Below the pieces are notes generated by a model. The model ran no database searches, was not told the origin of the DNA, and worked only from the letters and a program-made list of their open reading frames with translations. Positions 1 to 9,715 of a DNA stretch of 64,000 bases are shown piece by piece; position 1 is the first letter of the stretch; each line of letters opens with the position of its first letter. A program made the position numbers and the translations under genes. The DNA is from Oscheius dolichura (lineage: Eukaryota > Nematoda > Chromadorea > Rhabditida > Rhabditidae), in assembly GCA_932521035.1 (NCBI GenBank), contig OW051492.1:5022001-5086000 (forward strand), given 5' to 3'.

Positions 1-90
1 GCTCTTTGTAGGGCGGGCCTAATCCCGCCCTGAGTCATCGGGGCCGTGTCATCGCGAGGAGGAGTCTCGGAGAGGCGGGGCACGGGCTAC

Positions 91-98
91 TGTATAAA
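91..98 (+). promoter_or_regulatory. TATA box of the first CUB-like gene
   Basis: A TATAAATA motif lies about 95 nt before the ATG at 188. No splice-acceptor-like sequence separates it from the start codon, so a conventional promoter with a short 5' UTR is likely. Confidence 0.5.
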
Positions 99-187
99 TA
101 TGAGTGGAATACTAACTTCTCCCCTGTTCCTTGCTGTTCTTTTCCTCTTGCGAGTAATAAAAGATAATTGGCCATAAATATTCTGCA

Positions 188-1064
188 ATGAGTTTGGCTG
201 CTGTTCTCATCTTGCTGGGGGCTGTCTCCGTAGAGTCCTACTACCTGCCCAATGATCTCCGTACTCTTGGTTTGTGCCTCTTCTTTTCGGACCTATCCCC
301 CCTTCTAGAATGCAATGAGGTGTTAAACAAGGAGGGGGTGTATCTCCTCCCGAAAGGGGCCAAGTGTGATATAGTCATAACCAACGAACAGCGCCTCTTG
401 TTGGAGCTGTGGTCAGCCAGAAGTGGAGGTTGTGGAATGATCAAGGTACTCTTTTTAAGTTACTTTAAATACCAACTTCTTGGGATAGTTTATCGACGAG
501 GCCGGAGAGGAGGAGCCCCTCTGTTTCCCCTCGAAAACCGACGGCTTCGGCGGGCGGTACATCCTCCGCGTCGACAACCTCGAGGCCGAGGTGGAGCTCG
601 CCATCTCCTACATCCCCAAATCTTTTGGTAAACTCAGCTCTTTCCCCCTCAACTGACCCGTTCAGTGTGTCCCGGTCGGATTGACGCGGATCTGTTCGAC
701 ATTCCCTTCAACATCACCAGCAACGGCCGAGCCATGTGCCCCTTCGCCCTTCACTCCACCGGCATCCTCATCCTCCGTCTCGTCTCCTCTGAATCCGATC
801 AGGTAATTCGACCTCCCCTCCCAATATCTCTTTCTTCAGCCCGTGAGAGTCGAGATCCGCCAGGGAAGACACATCACGAACCTTGCCATGTCCAGTGGCC
901 GCGTCCCCTTACAATCCGAGTTTATCCGCTTTCCCCTCTTCTGCGGTGTCCACGTCGTCCTCATCTATGGTCCTCCCTCAACTGTCGAAGCCGTTTTGGA
1001 ACCTGCTAATCCCCCACAATATGACGAATTCGTAGTCCGCCGTATCCTGAACTGTCCCCTCTAG
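188..1064 (+). CDS. secreted two-repeat CUB-like protein, copy 1
   Basis: I infer five exons (188-260, 309-445, 489-627, 666-802, 840-1064) giving about 236 residues. The N-terminus is a typical signal peptide (MSLAAVLILLGAVSVES). Two repeats follow. Each begins with Cys and carries a second Cys roughly 20-25 residues on, ahead of a hydrophobic beta-strand-like stretch, a pattern reminiscent of CUB-like (CUB_2/DUF141) domains of nematode secreted proteins. The protein aligns with the product at 3487-4420: shared KEG-x-x-LP, QGRHIxN, and a C-terminal ILxCP ending, with the first intron at the same place and phase. Extracellular location is inferred. The function is unknown and the CUB-like assignment is tentative; the paralogy is clear. 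A continuous reading frame through the 48-nt first intron makes intron retention possible. Confidence 0.7.
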
Positions 1065-3486
1065 AATGCCCCCTGTTCCCCCATCACTAGTGTTTTCAAT
1101 TGCCATTGACATAGGATTTCATTTGGTTGTACCGTTACGATCACACTGTTGGCTCAACCGGCCTACTGAGGAGATGTCTCTGCTGTATCTGAGATAAACT
1201 GTTAATGAAACTGTAGATGTTGAATGGTGGGATACAGAGGGGAGGACAGCAATGAAGCGGCCAGGGGTCTCTCATCGGTACAGTAAACTTCGCAGAATTG
1301 TAGAGGAACAGTCTCCCGCGATCCCCTTGGTGGTCGAAACATTCAAAACGCTCTTTTAGCCAGCTAGAGGATTGCCTTCTTTTTCCGAAGACCAAAACGA
1401 ACGTCGTTCCACTGGTTGTGCTGCTCCCCCTCCTAATTATTTGCTTCTTCCTCTCCTGCCAAATCCTCGAAAGATCTCTTCCCGTGTGTTCCCCGAATCT
1501 CCCTGTAATATTCCGTCTATCCCTGACCATATCAACCGCCTTCCCATTGGTATGCTCTGCTCAGCTGAGATGCCATCATCCCCAGTGGATGACTAGTTCC
1601 TCATTAGTCTAAACGGTTGTAATTCATGCAACTCACACGAGTAGAATGATGTATGGTTCTTCGTATGACGTGGTCTCAAATGGAGAACAATTTGTGTATT
1701 CCACAGTAAGAGGTATAGAAATATAACCACGAGAGAGGCAGAGATTCCCGGAATGTCACCCCTTCTTTTTTTGGTGTTCCACCGGCCGTCTCCTCATTTG
1801 ATCTCCTCGACCCGCTTGGCTAATACAATTACAAGTAACCTTTTTTCCTATTCCCCTAATAGAAGCACATCTCAATGACTTGTCCACCACCCAATCCTTT
1901 TCTTCAAAAACTCTCTCCATTCCTCATCCTATCCTCTTTTCTAGAGCTGGCGGCCTGGTTCCATTGCACGCTTCTTATCCTCCTACAGTATCCTCTTTCG
2001 TATTAGAAAAAAACGAAAAACATCACGTCGTGATCCGGGTCGAGCCCATTGGATTGGGTGATCTTCGGGGTGGCACTGCCAGGCACCGGATGTAATCCTT
2101 CCTTTTCCTAATCCTCTTCTTCTGTTTTGCTTGCTGAATTTATTCTGGAACTAGAAAACAAAGAACAGCAGGGACGGGGATCAGCAGGGATCGGGGAACT
2201 CTATAGGAGGATAAGAATACAACCTATCAAATAATATCAAAGGAACGGGTAATTTGTGACGAACTTCTGCTCGACGGGCCGCGTTAACCCGTCCCATAAT
2301 AACAATGGAAATGAGGCATAAAAACTTGGAAATTTCCACCCTCGGGCAGTGTTCTCCCTTTTGACGGAGTTGCTCATTAGTCCCCACCCCCACCTCGAGT
2401 CAGGTACCGTAGCTAACCGAGCTGATTTTTCCTCCTCGACAAATGAGCCGTGGCTATCCATTGTCTTCGAGGGTATAAAGGAGAAGAACCCCCCGCTCTC
2501 TATCGCAACATTTCAATCTCTTCGCCTCTCTCCCACGGCATATTGTAGCCAGGTCAAGCTGGCTGACGGTAGATTGTAGCCTCGATCCGGTTGATCTGTT
2601 TATGTTCCGAATAACAGAGTCAACTGGCGAGCTCGTATAACTTGACGTTTATTGTAGCTATAATATCCCGGCTTTCTCCTAACTTGAGCTGAATATTCCC
2701 CGAACCAAACCATTCATCTCAATTCTTGTTCCGTTTGATATTTGACACAGAGCGGGGGGAAATAAAACACATATACCGTCTTGACTCGCGTTCTACTACA
2801 GGAGGAGGACATAGTAAGCGGGGGGAGATGACTCTGCCTGCACTTTTGACTCCTCGTAGTACGTCAGGATCCTCGAAAAAACGGGTGAACTAGGAAAACA
2901 AACTACTTTTCTGGGTAATTAATAGTGCACTCTGAGTCAGAGCTCGGGTAAACATAACAACAGATATCGGTGTCTCATAGTCTGGCTTGGATTCGTGATC
3001 AGGCGTTGAAAAGGAATAAAGACTGGTTTACGCTATCCGTATCCTCCTCACCCGTAGTTTTCTCTAGTTGCAGTCATTTGGGAATGTTTCCTGGTTTTAG
3101 AACTAAACTCAACAGTTTGTATGCCTCAAAAACTAGAGGGCTCCCCTGATTTCGGTAAGGGAAGATCTGCTTCAGTTGAATTTTCCGGGCTCCATCACGC
3201 TCTCATGTTCTTCCATGTACAACCGTCTCCAATGCTTCTCTACCTCGACCTTCTATAATTCAAGCTATTTGTTTTTACTGACAAAATATTTTAGATCGTT
3301 CGTTTTGTATCCTTCGGGGGCGGTGCCTGGAGAAGAAAGTATAAAAACTCCTGGGAACTGGGAGGGGCTGAGCCGAATCGGTAACTCCCTAATGAGGCGA
3401 ACCCTCCCCGACCCCACCTTCTCTCTCCAGCCTTTTTTTCTTCCTTTGTCCCTCTTATTAACCGTCTTCAGGGTATATTTGTTGGA
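1065..3486. other. 2.4-kb interval between the two CUB-like genes, no confident gene
   Basis: Several short open frames occur here, including hydrophobic ones near 1418-1612 and 1880-2095, but none has convincing splice structure, codon pattern or a recognisable domain. An isolated TATAAAG lies at about 2474 with no ATG in a sensible position after it. A decayed third CUB-like copy cannot be excluded. Confidence 0.4.
3340..3346 (+). promoter_or_regulatory. TATA box of the second CUB-like gene
   Basis: TATAAAA lies about 140 nt before the ATG at 3487, an arrangement like that of the first paralogue. Confidence 0.4.
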
Positions 3487-4420
3487 ATGAACCGATCGCT
3501 TCTATTCCTTCTGTTCGCTGGTACGGCCAACGGCTATCAGTTCTACGAGAACTACCGCCCAGCTGGTAGGATCCTCTCCCCGGCCCTGGTTACTGTATAT
3601 ATTCAGGTTGTGGTGAGATCATTTCCGGAAAGGAGGGAATAGTCCTGCCGGAAAAGGAGACCTGTAGCCTGAAGGTCGCAGTCCCCGAGGGGTCGACGTT
3701 CATCTTCACATTGATAGGGGAAGACACCTCTCTGGCCAACTGTCATCGAATCCTGGTTGGTTTTTCATTTCGAAGAGAACAAAGGGATACAATTCAGATA
3801 GTGGATGAAACCACTCGGGCCAAGTACCCGCTTTGCCCTTCGATGACCTTTTCCGGCACATCCAAGCTCTACAGTATCCAGGTCAAAAAGCTCCTCCAAC
3901 CGGTTAGGGCACACATCGACTTTGACGATTCCGGCCTCCGTAAGCCATTCTTTTCATCGAATTTCATAGCGAGGATATAGATTGTGGCCAGTTGGTACCC
4001 CGCGAGAGATTGGAGCATCCCCTGACTCTGGTCAAAGATAAGCCTACCGTCTGCTACCTCGTTATCCGTACCTCCGATATTCTCGTCTTCCAAATGAACG
4101 GCTTCTCCGGCGAGGAGGTACGCGTCCTCCGCTCTGCCCACCGAATCCCACCTTTTAGTGTGACGCCAAATTAGAAGTTACGCAGGGTCGTCACATCAGA
4201 AACATGGTCAAGTCTACAGGGAACTTCTGTTTGGGTGAGTCGGAGACGGCTCTCCCGAGAGAACTAGCCTCTTTCAGGCACCTCTCCAATCGAGGTCGAA
4301 ATCTTATGTGGACTAGCCATCATCTATTTCGACGCTCCCCTCGGGAGCAGCGTCAACATCACGACCCTTCCCTCGGAAGGGAAGCATCTACAGAAGATCC
4401 TCGACTGCCCTAATGAGTAG
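3487..4420 (+). CDS. secreted two-repeat CUB-like protein, copy 2
   Basis: Five exons can be joined in frame with introns of about 31-45 nt, giving a protein of roughly 240 residues. It has a signal peptide (MNRSLLFLLFAGTANG), a first repeat beginning CGEIISGKEGIVLPEKETC, a second beginning CGQLVPRERLEHPLTL, and a C-terminal part with TQGRHIRN and ILDCPNE just before the stop. The order, Cys pattern, motifs and first-intron phase match the product at 188-1064, so this is a tandem duplicate that has diverged strongly in sequence. Secretion is inferred from the signal peptide; no catalytic motif is visible. An AATAAA lies 11 nt after the stop. Confidence 0.72.
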
Positions 4421-4430
4421 ATATCCCATT

Positions 4431-4436
4431 AATAAA
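4431..4436 (+). terminator. poly(A) signal of CUB-like copy 2
   Basis: AATAAA 11 nt after the TAG stop. The neighbouring coiled-coil gene on the other strand ends at 4501, so the two transcripts converge within about 80 nt. Confidence 0.6.
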
Positions 4437-4500
4437 ACACTGCTTGTTAGGGAATATTTATTGATGGCCAGGGGAGGGATAGAGACAGAATGACAAGAGA

Positions 4501-5653
4501 TTAGAAGAACATGGTCAGAACGGACCGGATAGCTTGGAAGGTGAAGAAGAAAACGCCTGGAAATGGATAGATTCTAATGGAAAGACAGGGGAACACTTAC
4601 AGATGAGGAGGATTCGCTCGAATGCGTTGCGTTCAGTAACGTCCTTCTTTGCCTCGGGGACAGCGGCGCCGGCATCCTCTTCTACTGCTAAAAACACTTG
4701 TTATTCATAATAATATCTGGAACTAACCGTCTTCTATGGTCTCCTCCTCAATCGTATCGTAGTCCGAGTCCATGAAAACCGAAGAATCCGGAGTCGTCTC
4801 GGAGAAGCCACTGATTTCGGCGGATTCGACCTCTTCCCAGTCATCTGCTTCCGATGGCAGCTGTGACTTTTCTAAAAGATTATTGTATTTCTTTTTTATC
4901 CGTGAAACTCACTCTCTTCCTCAAGGAAGGCCACCTTGCAGCGGAGGTCGTTGATTTCTGCTTGGGCCTCTTCGAGCGTCTTGTGCTCGACGAACTGCGG
5001 GTAGCGGGCGATGTAGCTGAAGAGGATGTCGCCGATCCTCTTCAGTTCGTCCTCCAGCCACTGTCCGTTCGTCCGCAGCTCAACATTCTCCTCTGCCAGC
5101 TGGTCCGCCTTCTTCACTGCTTTGTCCAGCTCTTCTTGAAGATGTGCTCTTGCTGCCAGGCTCTCCTCGGAACTGTCCTCCTCCTCGTCCGAGTCGTCCT
5201 CATCCGAGCTGTCGTAGCAGTCACATTCGTCCTCATCATCCTCGTCAGAATCGCTCTCGAGCTCTTCTTCAAGTTCCACAATTTCTGAAAATAAAGACAC
5301 TTTTAAAGGTCTTCCGTATCAAACTAACTCTTCTGTGCTTCTGTCAACTCTTGTCTCAGACGGGCGGCACTCATCTCCTGGGTAGCGATCCTGGCTTCCA
5401 GAGACTCGTTCTTCTTCTTCAATGCCGCCATTTCCTCTTCGAATCGTTTCTTCTCCTGCTGAACCTCGTCCCTGACCTTTTGGAGGATTTCTCGGTCTTC
5501 GTGCTCGGGGAACTGGTCGTAGAATTTGCCGAGGAAAGCAGTGCGTTCGATCATCTTGGACAGGATCTCGTCGTGGGTCTTGCGGAGCTCATCGTTTGTC
5601 TTCTGGAGGTTGCAACAGTGTTTGCAGTCGGCGACGGCGATCATCTGAGACAT
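4501..5653 (-). CDS. tail-anchored acidic coiled-coil protein
   Basis: Five exons on the minus strand. The N-terminus (MSQMIAVADCKHCCNLQK) has a Cys/His cluster, followed by about 100 residues of heptad-rich coiled coil, a very acidic Asp/Glu/Ser segment coded around 5170-5280, a second coiled coil, an acidic linker with a DSDYDTIEEE stretch, and finally a hydrophobic C-terminal segment (LLICVFFFTFQAIRSVLTMFF). That end looks like a single membrane anchor with almost nothing after it, so a golgin-like or other tethering role on an endomembrane is a reasonable inference. No named family was recognised. A CCCTTGCAG sequence 7 nt before the ATG could be a trans-splice acceptor. Confidence 0.72.
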
Positions 5654-5962
5654 GGCGGTTCTGCAAGGGAGAAGATCAAAATCAGCAGGAGTGGATAAAG
5701 GAGAGGGGAGGAGGAGGCTCCACTGAATGATGACCAGACCAAACTGAATGACTGAACTTCTCCAAAGCTACGGGTCGTGCCGAGCGACGCAAAGCGTCAG
5801 TACAATTCGCATTGATTGTTCTCAAAATGCGTCGCTTGTCCTTATTTTCAGGGTGATTTATGCTTTCCCCGTTTACGTTGCTTTGGATTCCCGCGGTCAG
5901 ATTCTGGTCAGAATAACGGTAATCGGAAAGGCAGGAATGTTCATGTCATGACGGAATCACAG

Positions 5963-5970
5963 TATATAAG
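5963..5970 (+). promoter_or_regulatory. TATA box of the KPEK-repeat gene
   Basis: TATATAAG about 40 nt before the ATG at 6004, a near-ideal spacing for a very short 5' UTR. Confidence 0.6.
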
Positions 5971-6003
5971 GAGCCTTCTCCGGCCAGAACATTATTCGTC
6001 GAA

Positions 6004-6747
6004 ATGCCGTTCGCTCCTAGCTTCTACTACCACGACCGTCCGGTCGATGAAGAGGCCGATTCGACTGTGAGCGAGGAATCCACCCCGCTTGACGATGTTC
6101 CGACCGCCATCGAGCTGACTCCCGTGGTCAAGAATCGGATGCCAGTCTTCTCCAGCTATATCCAGCCCGGCATGGCCACCCCGGCCTACAACACCATCCA
6201 GCCTGCTCGTCCGGAGACGCCTACTGTGCCCGAGACGATTGTAACCGCTGTTGCTGCTCCTACGCCCGCGCCCAAGGCTACATCCAAGCCGGCAGCTACC
6301 AAGGAACCTTCCCAGGAGCCTCCTTCTCACTACTCTTGGCCGGTTGAGAAGGATGAGTACCAGCCTCCGAAGGAATACAAGTACAAGGAGTCCGTCTACA
6401 TGGGATTCAAGAATGACGTGACCCTCGTCCACGGCCGCGGCTCCCAGCACTCGGCCGAGAAGCACGTTTCCTTCGAAGCCAAGCCGGAGAAACCCAAGGA
6501 GGCGGCCAAGCCGGAGAAAGTCAAGGAGACGGCCAAGCCGGAGAAAGTCGAGGAAACGGCCAAGCAGCCTACCAGCCGCCTCGTCAAGTCGATAAAGATT
6601 AGCGAGCCGCCCATGGCCCAGCCGAAGGCATACCGGGAATACTCTGCCGTCGAGGGAGACGCCTTCCGCCCTGTCCAAGTGGCCGCCTCCGAGTACCACT
6701 TTGGACAGCTCAACGACCTCGTCTCCTGTATCGATATCAAGCAGTAG
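6004..6747 (+). CDS. intronless Pro/Lys/Glu-rich protein with KPEK repeats
   Basis: A single-exon frame of 247 codons. The N-terminal half is rich in Pro, Thr and Ala and probably disordered. A tyrosine-rich segment follows (YQPPKEYKYKESVYMGF), then three tandem copies of a KPEKxKExA unit at about residues 160-190, and a basic/hydrophobic C-terminus. No signal peptide or membrane segment is seen. The function is not recognised; a cytoskeletal or extracellular structural role is only a guess from composition. An AATAAA follows about 15 nt after the stop. It lacks the tiny introns found in nearly every neighbouring gene, and the TATA box is only 40 nt upstream. A long frame on the opposite strand is a shadow produced by its GC-rich third positions. 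Confidence 0.7.
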   Translation: MPFAPSFYYHDRPVDEEADSTVSEESTPLDDVPTAIELTPVVKNRMPVFSSYIQPGMATPAYNTIQPARPETPTVPETIVTAVAAPTPAPKATSKPAATKEPSQEPPSHYSWPVEKDEYQPPKEYKYKESVYMGFKNDVTLVHGRGSQHSAEKHVSFEAKPEKPKEAAKPEKVKETAKPEKVEETAKQPTSRLVKSIKISEPPMAQPKAYREYSAVEGDAFRPVQVAASEYHFGQLNDLVSCIDIKQ

Positions 6748-7441
6748 ATGTTCCTTTTTTTGAATAAATTTTGTTTTTGTATCGTCTCCTTTCCTGAGAA
6801 CCGGTTACTCCTTACCTGCCGCTAGAACTTTTTGTTTTAACGAGCAGCCCGGCTAGGCCAACATCTGTGCTCATTTGTGCCCACTGTCCTGACTCTTGTC
6901 AGGAAAGGTCAATGAGCCCGCCTCCCAACAGGGCGCGCTATCTAGTCAATCTGATAGTTGTATGGGTCAGACATTAGTGAGTACAGTTTTCTCTCCTATT
7001 ATTGTAATTGATGCAGTTATAATAAATCCCCTTTCTCCTAAACGCCTTCATCTCATTAATGTCGCTCTATAGTTTGGACCATTCGGACAGAAATATGTGA
7101 AACCCGATTAGTTGGCTAAAGGAACTATGGCCGAGGGCAGGGTAATCTAGACGGGTTACACATGTAAATGAACTGAAGAGCAGCGCCGGTGTTTGTCGAC
7201 AGATCTGCATAGTAACAAGGGGAGGGGAATGTTGTGTTTCCCTGAAATTCCTTCACTGGATACTAAACGCCCCCTATTATGGCATCAAGCATCCGTTCGT
7301 ATTTGCCAATTTGCTGGGATTAGGATTATTTCCTCGATCTGTCCCGTCTCCCCTGAGATCAAAACGTTTCCCACTAGTCGCCGCTTGAATTTTCTCAAGG
7401 AAGTCTAGTGAGGCGAGCCCCTGCCCGCCTCCTGACCTCAA
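6748..7441. other. intergenic interval before the Srv-like receptor
   Basis: About 700 bases containing the poly(A) signal of the preceding gene (AATAAA near 6761). I see no further coding exons, RNA gene or repeat. Confidence 0.4.
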
Positions 7442-8691
7442 ATGTCCCTGGCGGACGTGTTCTTCCGAGTCCCCTGGCCCAGTTATCTCTTCTTACTCAT
7501 CTCCATCTTCACCCTACCGTTGTACATCCTCCTCCTGGTGATAATAGCCAACAAACGAGGCAAATTCCAACGGTTCCGGTCCACCTATTACAATTTGGTC
7601 CTCGCCCAGGTAGCTCATCATTCTCCACTCTCAAAAGTCCTCTCCTTTCCAGGGAATAGTGGATATCCTAGCAATGTTCCTCTACTCCACCACTTATATT
7701 CCACGGGCCTTCGGCGTGGCCAGAGATCTCTACTGGAATTACCGGGACTTCATCGCTCCCTTTAGGTGAGACCTCTCGGCACTTCCCCTACAGTTCAGTC
7801 CAGTTTCAACCACAGTATGTTCTTCCTCATTGTCCGTTGCTACGAGGATGCCCTGATGTCAGTCCAACGGTTTCATGTCGTCTGCAGGAGAAACAATAAT
7901 CCCCAGGTATGTCTGAGAATAGCCAGAACTAATCCTCCCAATTGTCAGCGTCTTCAATGGATCCGTCTCCCAAATGTCTTATTGGCCAGCTGGCTGCCAC
8001 CCTTTCTCCTCTCCCTGCCCATTGTCATCCACTGGCCCCAGACATTCGACACTCGCGAGGGACTGAGCATGGTTACCCCGGCCGCCCACCAGAAGGTTCT
8101 TCCCCGTCCTCCCGACCATCTCCCCTTTCCAGTTCTGCGATATCTACCAAATAGTCTTTCAATTAGTGACTTTCTCCATCTCCCTCGCCGCCTATTCCAA
8201 CGTCCTCCGATCTATTCTCAGCACCAAATCAACAAGGTTATTTTAGGGTTTCTTCCGGGGAATCCCCTCTCTTCCAGGACGGTCACGAGGGAAATCCGCC
8301 TGTCTTTCGTAGCAATGGGACAAGTGCTCGGCTTCCTGATGGTCGTCGTTTATCACATTTTACAATATTTGGTGGTGGAATACGACATGAAGGTACTCGG
8401 AGGCTTTTCATTTAAAAAGCAGGGCATTTACAGGAGGCGGTGAGGGACATCCGAACGTATTTCCCAATCATCACGGGCTTCGAGTCTTACATCAATCCGT
8501 GGCTGCATCTTTCACTGAACAAGGATCTCCGTTCAGAACTGTTCTATTTGTGGCACGGTGGAAGTCAGGTAGAAGGGGATTCCATTCAGAGGAGACACCT
8601 CTTTCAGGGAAGGCCGTCTAATTCTAGGAGTGCGAATATTCGAAGTGGAAGGCCGAGACGGAAATCGAACGAAGTTCTCCCCCTCGAATAA
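7442..8691 (+). CDS. serpentine chemoreceptor-like GPCR (Srv-type)
   Basis: Seven exons with introns of about 37-45 nt join in frame. The protein has seven hydrophobic segments, beginning with YLFLLISIFTLPLYILLLVI. STYYNLVLAQGIVDI in TM2 and SYINPWLHLSLNKDLRSE at the end of TM7 are patterns I associate with nematode Srv/Srg receptors. A DRY-like position is replaced by VQRFHVVC. Such receptors usually act in chemosensory neurons; ligand and cell type are unknown. The C-terminal tail is short and basic. The stop codon lies inside its own poly(A) signal, and the gene converges on the NADAR gene with only 23 bases between the two stop codons. Class assignment is moderate; GPCR identity is firm. 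Confidence 0.78.
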
Positions 8692-8692
8692 A
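8687..8692 (+). terminator. poly(A) signal overlapping the stop of the Srv-like gene
   Basis: AATAAA whose internal TAA (8689-8691) is the stop codon of the receptor. Confidence 0.6.
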
Positions 8693-8713
8693 AAGGCAAA
8701 ACAAAACAAAATA

Positions 8714-8719
8714 TTTATT
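8714..8719 (-). terminator. poly(A) signal overlapping the stop of the NADAR gene
   Basis: On the minus strand AATAAA contains the TAA stop (8715-8717) of the NADAR protein, mirroring the arrangement in the convergent receptor gene. Confidence 0.6.
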
Positions 8720-9314
8720 TCTCCGTGTCTTTGAGTTCGTCTCGCAGTCGCATCAACACCTGTCCCAATGTGTTCGCTCCTCTCCATTTGGAGGGGTCTG
8801 CGATGTCCTTCGACGTCGTGGCCAATCCGACTCCCCAGAACTTGTCCCGTGGACTGGCCTCTACCAAGACAGCGTCTCTCGTATCCAGAAGAGCCTTCCG
8901 GAGACTGGGATCACTAGTGAATTTGATTTTTACCGCTCGGTACATGTAGTCGACGGACACTTTCTTCCACTCCTCCCCGTCTTGGTTCCTTATCTTCCTT
9001 GAGAGACCCTTGGCCTTGTTGGGATCACCACTGTAGCTGATCTTCTGAGCCGTCTCCTCGTCTTTGAAGTGAGTCGCCTTGAAGTAGAAGTAAAGCTGCT
9101 CGGATGACGCGAAGCTCGTTCCCTCGTATTCGAATTCCGAGAAGTAGTGATTAGAGAAGAGGGAATGTTTTGTGTAGAATGGCAGATACGTCTTCCCGTC
9201 CCTGCCGGGCACCATATTAGACGAGGCCGTTCCAGGTCTCTCCAGTTTCTTTTTCTCTATTGTTTTTGATATTTTTCCAGTAGAATTATTATTCTTCTCT
9301 TTGTTTTTAGACAT
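8715..9314 (-). CDS. NADAR (YbiA/DUF1768) domain protein
   Basis: A single-exon frame of 199 residues. After a Lys/Asn-rich N-terminus of about 40 residues comes a full NADAR domain. Its markers are FSNHYFSEFEYEG, SSEQLYFYFKA, the downstream MYRAVKIKFTSDPSLRKALLDT, and SPRDKFWGVGL. Family members are N-glycosidases that act on reactive riboflavin-pathway intermediates or ADP-ribose/NAD-related compounds, so a metabolite damage-control or nucleotide-base hydrolysis role is likely. The substrate here is not known. The domain is widespread in bacteria and patchy in animals. The lack of introns in an intron-rich region fits either horizontal acquisition or retroposition but proves neither. A TATAAATA-like box lies about 25-30 nt before the ATG. 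Confidence 0.88.
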   Translation of the reverse strand: MSKNKEKNNNSTGKISKTIEKKKLERPGTASSNMVPGRDGKTYLPFYTKHSLFSNHYFSEFEYEGTSFASSEQLYFYFKATHFKDEETAQKISYSGDPNKAKGLSRKIRNQDGEEWKKVSVDYMYRAVKIKFTSDPSLRKALLDTRDAVLVEASPRDKFWGVGLATTSKDIADPSKWRGANTLGQVLMRLRDELKDTEK

Positions 9315-9330
9315 CGAAATCTTCTGGAAC

Positions 9331-9345
9331 TGATATATTTATAAT
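9331..9345 (-). promoter_or_regulatory. TATA-like box of the NADAR gene
   Basis: On the minus strand this reads TTATAAATATA, ending about 20-30 nt before the ATG at 9314, implying a very short leader. Confidence 0.5.
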
Positions 9346-9715
9346 AAACAGAAACAACAAGAGAAATAAAAGAAGAGCGGGCGTTTAGAGGGGGTGGACA
9401 TTCAACCACCTGCAGCGGCCGATAACCCTTGGTCAAACGTGTGGCTGGCGTCATGTTGTGAAATCACGCTATTGACAAACGAACGCGGCCATAAAAACAC
9501 AACAAACAGATTCCCTTCTTCTGCTTTTGATAACCCCCGTCGCCTCTTGGTTATGGGAAGGTCATCGGAATGGGGCCGAGTGAATATAGAAGGGCACACT
9601 CCCATACCCGTGAGATAGGGCATAGTATTGAACTTCCTCTTTCAACTGCTCCCTCCTGAACCAGACTTCAAAGAGAAAGGAAATATTTATAGATCACAGG
9701 AGAGGTGAGATATCA
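9346..9715. other. interval upstream of NADAR and downstream of the peptide receptor
   Basis: No coding exon seen. The interval must hold the 3' UTR of the minus-strand receptor gene; no canonical AATAAA was found close after its stop, only a TATAAATATTT stretch. Confidence 0.35.

Noticed and set aside
1141..1530. 129-codon minus-strand frame
   Set aside because: No splice sites, family or codon pattern supports it, and an equally long frame runs through the other strand.
4854..5698. Plus-strand frames of 144 and 184 codons rich in Leu, Ser and Arg
   Set aside because: They are antisense to the exons of the minus-strand coiled-coil gene; Leu/Ser-rich translation is the expected mirror of Glu/Lys codons.
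5992..6699. 235-codon frame on the minus strand
   Set aside because: It lies exactly opposite the KPEK-repeat gene. Its composition is what the complement of that GC-rich gene would give, and it has no promoter or domain.
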